Shown: in pieces, positions 45,320 to 55,500 of the stretch
Position numbering within the stretch: position 1 is the first letter of the stretch
Layout of the letters: each line of letters begins with the position of its first letter
Source: Pseudomonadota bacterium
GTDB lineage: Bacteria; Myxococcota; Myxococcia; Myxococcales; Myxococcaceae
Direction of reading: 5' to 3'
NCBI GenBank assembly: GCA_023423535.1
Contig: JAFAFL010000032.1
Span: 124,001 to 188,000, forward strand
DNA length: 64,000 nucleotides
Program-made: the position numbers and the translations under genes
The notes under the pieces: model-generated
Database searches by the model: none
The model's input: only the letters and a program-made list of their open reading frames with translations
What the model was told of the DNA's origin: nothing

Positions 45320-45478
45320 GGTCGTGCGGAGGTCGCCCATCATAGTCCAGCGCAGATCGTCCATTGCACCCCCCGCGCGTGTGGCGACCACTCAGAGTGA
45401 TTCGCCACATCGCCCTTGCGGGAACGTTGCGCGGTCGTGGCGGACGGTCTAGGCCGCGACATTCTCTTCGGAGGTCAC

Positions 45479-46351
45479 ATGCGTTCCCTTCCGCTTCCCC
45501 TCTTCGCCGCGTTCACGCTGGCCATCGCCCCGGTCGCCTTCCTCAACTGCAGTGGTGGGGACGACGAGACCTGCGACGCGACGTCCTGCCCTGACGGCTG
45601 CTGCGACAGCGAGGGCCAGTGCCTCGCCGGCAACCAGTCCAACGCCTGCGGCACCGGGGGCGCGGCGTGCACCAACTGCCTCGGCCAGGGACAGATCTGC
45701 TCGCAGACCACGCAGACCTGCAGCGGCTCCTCCTCCGGCAACGACGCGGGCACCAACGCGGACGCAGGCACCGACGCGGGCATGAACACCGACGCCGGGA
45801 TGAACGGCGACGCCGGGATGAACGGCGACGCGGGCATGAACGGGGACGCGGGCATGAACACCGACGCGGGCATGGTCACCTGCCGCGAGCTGACGACCTT
45901 CACCCGCGACGACGGCGAGGCCGGGTACGACGTCACCGGTGACGAGGCCCCGTTCGACGCCTTTGCCTTCGCGAACGTGTACGGCGCGGAGACGGAGGGG
46001 AAGCTCGACTACCTGTGGATGGAGATCTGGCGCTCGGGGGACGGCGAGTTCCCCGCCACGCCGGTGAACCGCACCCTCACGGCCTCGGTGCCCTACCAGG
46101 CCTGCGACGTGTGCGTGGGCTTCAGCGAGGGCTGCGATACCTCGACCTTCGAGTGCGACCGCCACTACTACGCCACCGGCGGCTCGGTGACGGTGAGCGA
46201 GTACACCCGCGACACCGCGGCCGGCGTCTTCCGCGCCACCGGCAACACCGTCCGCTACGACGAGTGGGACTTCTCGAGCGACTCGGCGGTGCCGGGCGGG
46301 CGCTGCATCAACATCACCACCGTGACCGTAGACGAGAGCTGGGCGCAGTAG
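45479..46351 (+). CDS. cysteine-rich lipoprotein with Asp-Ala-Gly-Met repeats
   Basis: The 290-residue protein begins at ATG 45479 with GGAGG five nt upstream and a signal peptide ending in a lipobox-like FLNC (~residue 25). A Cys-rich stretch (residues ~31-80, ten or more Cys, including SCPDGCCDSEGQC) is followed by a spacer of DAGMN(G/T) hexapeptide repeats (~88-132). A C-terminal beta-rich domain has four further Cys (CDVCVGFSEGC). Function unknown; surface lipoprotein in style with many Myxococcota proteins. Divergent from the GHKL/aro operon. Confidence 0.82.
   Translation: MRSLPLPLFAAFTLAIAPVAFLNCSGGDDETCDATSCPDGCCDSEGQCLAGNQSNACGTGGAACTNCLGQGQICSQTTQTCSGSSSGNDAGTNADAGTDAGMNTDAGMNGDAGMNGDAGMNGDAGMNTDAGMVTCRELTTFTRDDGEAGYDVTGDEAPFDAFAFANVYGAETEGKLDYLWMEIWRSGDGEFPATPVNRTLTASVPYQACDVCVGFSEGCDTSTFECDRHYYATGGSVTVSEYTRDTAAGVFRATGNTVRYDEWDFSSDSAVPGGRCINITTVTVDESWAQ
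45743..45874 (+). repeat. 18-bp coding tandem repeats (DAGMNG) in lipoprotein spacer
   Basis: Within the lipoprotein gene, units close to GACGCCGGGATGAACGGC (18 bp, with variants at codons 4-6) repeat about seven times, giving a flexible Asp-Ala-Gly spacer. Perfectly repeated units in the middle suggest recent slippage expansion. Confidence 0.75.
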
Positions 46352-46390
46352 CGCAGGCCTCGCGCCGCCATCACGGCCCAACGCAAGCAG

Positions 46391-46430
46391 GCAAGCCCCG
46401 GGCGCCCCGAGCGTCCGGGGCTTTGCATTT
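46391..46430 (+). terminator. candidate intrinsic terminator after the DAG-repeat lipoprotein
   Basis: GCAAGCCCCGG (46391-46401) pairs with CCGGGGCTTTGC (46415-46426) with one bulged T, a stem of about 11 bp over a 13-base loop, followed by a short T-rich tail (ATTTG). Located 40 bp after the stop at 46351 and about 110 bp before the giant gene, it could stop transcription from the lipoprotein gene. This is the best terminator in the window. Confidence 0.6.
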
Positions 46431-46538
46431 GCGGGCTCCGAAAGGCCCCGAAACGTCCGGTGATCGGCTTGCTGACCGGTCAGCGGCGGTGGCAGTGTGC
46501 GCCGCCTGACCCCACCCCGGGTACCGGAGCACCCCGCC

Positions 46539-49500
46539 ATGAGAACTGGCCTTCGTCCCCTCGCGCTGCTCGCGACGCTGATCGCCCCTGCGATCGCCTT
46601 CGCGGCGCCTCCCACCGTCACCACCGGCACCGCGTCGTCCGTCACCGCGAGCCAGGCGGTGCTCAACGGCAGCATCAACCCGCAGGGCCTGTCGGCGACC
46701 GGCTGGTTCCGGCGCTCGACGACCGCGATTGCGACCTGCGACGACACCTTCGGCGTGCGCGTGCCGGCGAGCGGCGGCACCGGCGTAGGCAGCGGCACCA
46801 GCGCCACGAACTACACCATCACCACGACCGGGCTCTCGCCGGGCACGACCTACTGGTTCTGCGCCATCGCGCAGAACGCGGACGGGGTCTCCTTTGGCGC
46901 GGTGCAGTCGTTCAGCACGCCGGCGCTCATCCCCTCGGTGACGACGGTCGCGGCGACGAACGTGACCTCCACCACCGCCGAGGTGAACGGCGACGCGAAC
47001 CCCAACGGCTCTTCGACCAGCGGCTTCTTCCGCTACAGCGCCTCGAACCCGGGCAGCTGCAACAACACCTTCGGCATCCGGGTGCCGGGCGGCAGCGGTG
47101 GGACCGCGCTGGGCAGCGGCAACGGCGTCGTCTCCTTCGACGAGACGCTCACCGGGCTCTCGCCGGGCGTGACCTACTACGCGTGCGCCATTGCGCAGAA
47201 CGGGGTGGGCACCGGGCTGGGCAACGTTCTCTCCTTCACCACGCTCGTCGCCGCGCCGGCGGTCACCACCAACAACGTCACCGGCATCACCGGCACCCAG
47301 GCGACGTTCAGCGGCACCGCGAACCCCAACGGCGCGGCGACCACCGGCTGGTTCCGCTACAGCGCCTCGAACCCGGGCGGCTGCAACGACGCGTTCGGCA
47401 CGCGGGTGCCGGCCTCGGGCGTGAGCCTCGGTGGCGGGACCTCGAACACCTCGTTCAGCAACACGCCGACGACGCTGGTGCCGGGCACCACCTACTACGT
47501 GTGCGCGATCGCCCAGAACTCGGTGGGCACCTCGTTCGGCGCGCTGGAGACCTTCACCACGCCCGCGGCGCCCACCGTCTCCACGCTCGCGGCGACGAAC
47601 GTGACCGCCAACGGGGCAACGCTCCAGGGCAGCGCGGCGCCCAACGGTGCGCCCTCCACCGGCTTCTTCCGCTACTCCACCGTGGACCCGGGGCTGTGCA
47701 GCGACAGCTTCGGAACCCGCATCCCCTCCAGCACCGGCTCCGGCACGAGCCTCGGCAGTGGCGCTGCGGCGGTCCCCTACAGCCAGTCTCTCAGCGGGCT
47801 CCTGCCGGGCACGACCTACTACTACTGCGCGCTGGCCCTGAACACGGTGGGGACCTCGACCGGCACGGTGATGACCTTCACCACGCCGCCGCTGGCGCCC
47901 ACGGTGAACACCGGCAGCGTGACGCAGCTCACCGGCAGCGCGGCGCAGCTCAACGGCACCGCGGTCCCTCGCGGCGCCGAGGCCACCGGTCACTTCCGCT
48001 ACAGCGCGGTCAGCCCGGGCTCCTGCAACGACACGTTCGGCACGCGCGCGCCGGCGACGGGCGGCGCGGCGCTGGGCTCGGGGAACTCCTCGGTCGCGTT
48101 CAACCAGGCCATTGCCGGGCTGACGCCGGGGACGACCTACTACTACTGCGCGATCGCCACGAACTCCGTGGGCGTGGGGCTGGGCTCGCTGCAGAGCTTC
48201 ACCACGCCGGACGTGCCGGAAGTCACCACCAACGCGGCGAGCTCGTTCACCTCGGGCACCAGCGCGCAGCTCAACGGGACGGTCACCGCCAACGGCGCCA
48301 CCGCCACCGCCTGGTTCCGCTACAGCACCTCCAACCCCGGCACCTGCAACGACGCGTTCGGCACCCGGTCGCCGGGCAGCGGCGGCTCGACGATCAGCAG
48401 CGGCAGCACGAACACCGTCGCGCAGTCCATCAGCGGGCTCACGCCGGGCACGACGATCTACTTCTGCGCCATCGCCTCGAACCTCGTGGGCACGAGCTTC
48501 GGCCAGGTCCTGTCCTTCACGCTGCCGGCGGTCCCCACGGTCGTCACCAACGCGCCGACGGTGATCGCCGCCACCTCCGCCACGCTGAGCGGCACCGCCA
48601 CGCCGAACGGTGCGAGCGCGGTGGGCTGGTTCCGCTACAGCACGGTCGATCCGGTGACCTGCGTCGACAACTTCGGCACGCGGGTGCCCTCATCGTCGGG
48701 CGCGGGCCTCGGCTCGGGGACGGCGCCGCAGAGCTGGCTCCAGAACTCGTCCACGCTGCAGCCGGGCACCACCTATTACGTCTGCGCGTTCGCCTCGAAC
48801 TCGGTGGGGACGGGCGCAGGCGATCCCGTCTCGTTCACCACGCCGGCCACCGCGCCGATCGTCACCACCCAGGGCGCGTCCGCGATCACCGGCACCACCG
48901 CGACGATGAACGGTGCGGCGAACCCGCGCGGCGCGGCGACCACCGGCTGGTTCCGCTACAGCACCACGGCCCCGGCGCAGTGCGACGACACGTTCGGAAC
49001 GCGGTCGCCGACGACGGGAGGCACGTCGCTGGGCTCGGGCAATGGTTCGCAGAGCTTCGCGCAGCCGCTCACCGCGCTCGTCCCCGGCACCACCTACTAC
49101 TACTGCGCGATCGCCGAGAACTCGGTGGGCAAGACCTTCGGCGCGGTCCAGAGCTTCGACACGCCGAACCTGCCCACGGTGAACACCGTCTCCGCCAGCC
49201 CCGCGGGCACCGGCACCTCCGCCACGCTCAACGGCAGCGCGAACGGCAACGGCGCTTCGGCCACCGGCTTCTTCCGCCTCGGCACGCAGCACCCGGGCAC
49301 GTGTGACGAGACCTTCGGTTCGCGCATCCCCTCCTCGAGCGGGACGGCGATCTCCTCGTACTCGCTGCAGAGCTACTTGCAGACCGCGTCGTCGCTCACG
49401 CCGGGCACCACCTACTACTACTGCGCGGCGGCGCAGAACCTCGTGGGCACGGCCTTCGGCGCGGTGATGAGCTTCACCACGCCCGCGGCGCCCACCGTCA

Positions 49501-52500
49501 CCACCGTGGCGGCCTCGTCGGTCGTCGCCAACACCGCCACGCTCAACGCGACCGCCAACCCGAACCTCGCGGGCAGTACCGGCTGGTTCCGCTACGCGAC
49601 GACGAACCCGGGCACCTGCACCGACACCTTTGGCACGCGCGCGCCGACCTCCGGCGGCACCGCGCTGGGCAACGGCAGCGCGCCGATCTCCTATTCGGTG
49701 ACGCCCACCGGCCTGCTCCCGGGCGTGACCTACTGGTACTGCGCGCTCGCCTCGAACAGCGCGGGCACCGGGACGGGCGTCTTGATGAGCTTCACCACGC
49801 CGCCGCTCGCGCCGTCGGTCGTCACCTCCACCGTCACCGCGGTCACCTCGTCCTCGGTGAACCTGCGCGGCAGCGTGAACAGCAACGGCGCCGCGGCCAC
49901 GGCCTGGTTCCGCTTCAGCACGACCAACCCCGGCACCTGCAACGACACCTTCGGGCTGCGCGCGCCGACGAGCGGTGCCACGAGCATCCCCGCGGGGAAC
50001 TCCAACGTCACGGTGACCGAGGCGGTGAGCGGCCTGTCGCTGGCGACGACCTACTACTACTGCGCGATCGCGGAGAACTCGGAGGGGAAGACCTACGGCA
50101 GCGTGCTCTCCTTCAACACCTCGCCGGATGCGCCCACGGTGACCACGCTGGCAGCGACGGCGATCACCACCTCCGCCGGAACGCTCAACGCGACCGCGAA
50201 CCCCAACGGCGCGACGAGCACCGGCTGGTTCCGCTTCAGCACCACCAACCCGACGACCTGCAACGACACCTTCGGCACGCGTGCGCCGGCGTCCGGTGGC
50301 ACCGCGCTCGGCGGAGGGACCTCGCCCACGAGCTACTCGGTGACGCCCACCACGCTCGCCGCGGGCACGACCTACTACTACTGCGCCATCGCTTCGAACT
50401 CGGCGGGCACGAGCTTCGGGCAGGTGCTGCAGTTCACCACCGAGGCCACGCCGCCCACCCTCAACACGCTGGCGGCGACGGCGATCACCGGCACCAACGC
50501 GGACCTCAACGCGAGCGGCAACCCGAACGGCGCGGCCACCACCGGCTGGTTCCGGTACTCGACGACGAACCCGGGCGCCTGCAACGACACCTTCGGCACC
50601 CGCGCGCCGCTCACCGGCGGTGAGCCCCTGGGCAGCACGCCGGGCAACGTGACGTACTCGCGCACGCTGAGCGGGCTGACGCCGGGCGCGACGTATCACT
50701 TCTGCGCCATCGCCCAGAACGCCGAGGGCACCGTCTTCGGCCAGGTGCTCAGCTTCACCACGCCGGCCGGTCCGCTGGTGACCACCGGCGTCGCCTCGCC
50801 GGTCACCGCCACCACCGCCACCCTCAACGCGAGCGCGAACCCCAACGGTGCGGCCTCCACCGGCTGGTTCCGCTACGCGTCCACCGACCCGGGCACCTGC
50901 AACGACACCTTCGGGACGCGGGCGCCGGCGGGGACGGGCACGCACAACCTCGGCGCGGGCAACGCGGCGGTGAACTACGCGCAGCCCCTCAGCGGGCTGC
51001 TCCCGGGCACGACCTACTACTACTGCGCGCTGGCGCAGAACCTCGTGGGGCTCTCCACCGGCGGGGTGCTCTCCTTCACCACGCCGTCCACTTCGCCCAC
51101 CGTTGCCACCGTCGCCCCGAGCAGCGTCACCGGCACCGGCGCGGCGCTCAACGGCCAGGCGAACCCCAACGGCGCGGCGACGCAGGGCTGGTTCCGCTGG
51201 AGCAACGTGAACCCGGGCTCGTGCAACGACTCGTTCGGCACGCGGCTGCCGGCCACCGGCGGTCAGGCGCTCGGCAGCGCGAGCACCGCGACGCCGTGGA
51301 CGCTCAACGTGACCGGGCTCTCGCCGGGGACGACGTACTACTTCTGCGCCATCGCCTCGAACTCGGTGGGCACCACCTTCGGCGGGGTCATCTCCTTCAG
51401 CACCCCGAACCTGCCGCTGGTCACCACCGGCGGCGCGTCGTCGGTCACCGCCACCGGCGCCACGCTCAGCGCGACCGCGAATCCGCGCGGTGACGCGACG
51501 ACCGGCTACTTCCGCTACGGCACCACCTCGCCGGGAACCTGCAACGACACCTTCGGCACGCGGCTGCCGGCGACGGGCGGGACCCCCGTGGGCTCGGGGA
51601 GTTCGGCGGTCTCCTACAGCGAGGCGCTGACCGGCCTGCAGATGGGGACGACCTACTACTACTGCGCGCTGGCGACGAACGTGGTGGGCACCGCGGTGGG
51701 AGCGGTCCAGAGCTTCACCACGCCGACCGTGCCTACGGTGGTGACGAACCCCGTCTCTACCTTTGCTTCGACGACCGCGACCCTCAGCGGCTCGGGCAAT
51801 CCGAACGGCATCGCCACCACCGCCTGGTTCCGCTACTCGACGACGAATCCGGGCACCTGCACCGACAGCTTCGGCACCCGCGCGCCCTCGAGTGGCGGCA
51901 CCTCGCTGGGCTCGGGCACCGCGGTGGTGAACTACACCCAGGGGGTCACCGGGCTTCAGGCCGGCACCACCTATTACGTGTGCACGCTGGCCTCCAACAG
52001 CGCGGGCCTCTCGGTGGGCACTGTGCAGAGCTTCACCACCACCGCGGCGCCGTCCGTGGCCACCATCGCGGCGACGCAGGTGACCACGACCTCGGCCACG
52101 CTCAACGGCGAGGCGAACCCCAACGGCGCGGCGGCCACCGGCTGGTTCCGCTACGCGACGACGAGCCCGGGGGCCTGCTCCGACAGCTTCGGCACCCGCA
52201 CCCCGTCGACCGGCGGCACCTCGCTCGGCTCGGGCAGCAGCGCGGTGCCGTTCAGCCAGGGCATCACCGGGCTGACGGGCGGGACGACCTACTATTACTG
52301 CGCCATCTCGCAGAACTCGGTGGGCACGCGCTTCGGCACCGTGCACAGCTTCACCGCGCCGGCTGCACCGCTGGTCGGCACCGTGGGCGTGGACTCCACC
52401 ACCGGCACCACCACGCAGCTGGTCGGGTCGGTGAACCCGCGCGGCAGCGCCACCGTGGCCTACTTCCGCTACGCCACCACCAACCCGGGCACCTGCAACG

Positions 52501-55500
52501 ACACCTTCGGTGTTCGCGCGCCGGCGACGGGCGGCGTCCAGGCCGGCAGCGGCGGCACCTACGTTCCCTATGAGGTTCCGGTCACCGGCCTCACGCCGGC
52601 CACGCAGTACTGGTACTGCGCCATCGCGGAGAGCGCGCACGGCACCGCGTTCGGCGGGGTGATGAGCTTCCTCACGCCGGGCATCCCGCTGGTGAACACG
52701 AACACCGCCTCGAGCATCACCGCCTCGTCGATCACGCTGAACGGCAGCGGCAACCCGCGCGGCTCTCCGGCCACCGGCTGGTACCGCTACGACACGACCG
52801 ACCCGGGCACCTGCAACGACACCTTCGGCACGCGGGCGCCGGCGACCGGCGGGACCTCGCTGGGAAGCGGCTCGAACGCGGTGAGCTTCTCGCGCGTCAT
52901 CAGCGGGCTGCAGAGCGGGACGACCTACTACTACTGCGCCATCGCGGAGAACGACGAGGGCATGGGCTTCGGCACCGTGCGCACCGCGACCACGCTGCAG
53001 GGGCCGCTCGTCGCCACCGCCGCGGCGACGTCCGTCTCCACCACCAGCGCGGTGCTCAACGGCTCCGCGAATCCGAACGGGCAGACGACGACCGGCTGGT
53101 TCCGCTACTCGGCGACCGACCCGGGCACCTGCACCACGACGTTCGGCACGCGCGCGCCCTCCAGCGGCGGCACCTCGCTCGGCTCGGGCACCAGCGCGAT
53201 CAGCTACTCGCAGACGATCACCGGGCTGCTCTCGGGGACGACCTACTACTACTGCGCCCAGGCCCAGAACTCGGTCGGGACGTCGGTGGGCCAGCTGCTC
53301 ACCTTCACCACCCCGGGCGCGCCGGCGCAGGTCCAGACGCTGGCGGCCACGGGCGTGACCTCCAATGGCGCGACCTTCAACGGCTCGGCGAACCCGAACA
53401 ACGCGGCGGGCACCGGCTTCTTCCGCTACAGCACCGTGCAGCCGAGCTCCTGCAACAACACGTTCGGCACGCGCTTCCCCTCCACCGGCGGCGTGAGCCT
53501 CGGGTCGGGGACGTCGCCCGTGCCGTTCGACCAGACGGTGACCGGGCTCGCCTCGGGGACGACGTACTACTACTGCGCGCTCGCCCAGAACTCGGTGGGC
53601 ACGGTCGCGGGCAGCCCGGTGCAGTCGTTCACCACCACCGCGGCGCCCACCGTCACCACCAGCGCGAGCACTTCGGTGACCGCGACGGGCGCCACGCTCA
53701 ACGGCAGCGCCAATCCGCGCGGCATGCCGGGTCAGGGCTGGTTCCGCTACTCGACCTCGAACCCAGGGACCTGCAACGACACCTTCGGCATTCGCGCGCC
53801 GGGGACGGGCGGCACCTCGCTCGGTTCGGGGAGCTCCGCCGTCAGCTACAGCGAGACGGTGAGCGGCCTTTCGAGCGGCACGACCTACTACGTCTGCGCC
53901 ATCGCCTCGAACACCGCGGGCACCTCCTGGGGCCTCGTCACGAGCTTCACCACGCCGGGCGCGGCCACCGCCACCACCAGCGCGGCCACCAGCGTCACCG
54001 GAACCGGGGCGACGCTGAACGGCTCGGGCAACCCGAACGGCGCGGCGGCGACCGGCCACTTCCGCTACGCCACGACGAGCCCCGGCACCTGCAATGACAC
54101 CTTCGGCACCCGCGCGCCGACGACGGGCGGCACCTCGCTCGGCACCGGCTCCTCGAGCATCGCCTTCTCGCAGGCGGTCAGCGGGCTCATGCCGGGGACG
54201 CAGTACTTCTACTGCGCGATCGCGACCAACGCGGTGGGCCAGGGCTTCGGCACGGTGATGAGCTTCACCACGCCGGCGGCGCCGGTCGTCACCACCAACG
54301 CGGCCACGGCGCTCTCCAGCGCGTCGGCCACGCTCAACGGTTCGGCGAATCCGCGAGGCGCCACGGGCACCGGCTGGTTCCGCTACTCCACCGTCCAGCC
54401 CTCGAGCTGCAACGACACCTTCGGCACGCGCGCGCCGACGAGCGGAGGCACCTCGCTCGGGTCGGGCTCTTCCGCGGTGAACTTCAGCCAGGGCATCGCC
54501 TCGCTCACGCCGGGGACGACCTACTACTACTGCGCGCTGGCCTCGAACTCCGTGGGCACGGGCATGGGCACGGTCCAGAGCTTCACCACGCCGGCCGCGC
54601 AGCCCACGGTCACCACCTCGGCGGCGACGAACATTGGCGGGAACACCGCGACCTTCAACGGCGCGGCGAACCCCAACGGCGGGGCGGCCACCGGCTGGTT
54701 CCGCTACGCCACCCTGAACCCGGGGACGTGCAACGACTCGTTCGGCATCCGCACGCCGGCGAGCGGCGGTACCCAGCTCGGATCGGGCTCGTCGTCCGTT
54801 CCGTTCTCGCAGGCGGTCTCCACGCTGACGCCGGGCACGACGTACTACGTCTGCGCGCTGGCGCAGAACTCGGCGGGCACCGCGGTGGGGAGCGTGATGA
54901 CCTTCACCACGCCGGCCGCGCCCACGGTGAGCACCACGGCGGCGACGAACATCGGCGCGAACAGCGTGATCGCCGGCGGCACGGTGCTGGCGAACGGGGC
55001 GCAGGCCACCGCCTGGTTCCGCTACGCGACGACGAACCCGGGGACGTGCAACGACACCTTCGGCACCCGCTCGCCGCTCAGCGGCGGGACGAACGTGCCG
55101 GTGGGCACGACGCCGACCCAGTACACGCAGCCGCTCACCGGGCTTCAGCCGGGGACGACCTACTACTTCTGCGCCATCGCGCAGAACGCGGTGGGGACGG
55201 CGTTCGGTCAGGTGCTGCAGGTGCGCACGCTCGCGCAGCCGACGGTCACCACCAGCCCCGCGACGATGGTGACGGACATCAGCGCGCGGCTGAACGGCTC
55301 GGCGAACCCGAACGGCGCGCCGGCCACCGGCTGGTTCCGCTTCAGCGCGACGCAGCCCTCTTCGTGCAACGACACGTTCGGCACGCGGGTGCCGGCGGTG
55401 GGCGGAACCTCGCTCGGCGCGGGGACGACGGCGGCGGCGTTCAACCAGAACCTCAACGACCTGCAGCCGGGGACGACCTACTACTACTGCGCCATCGCGC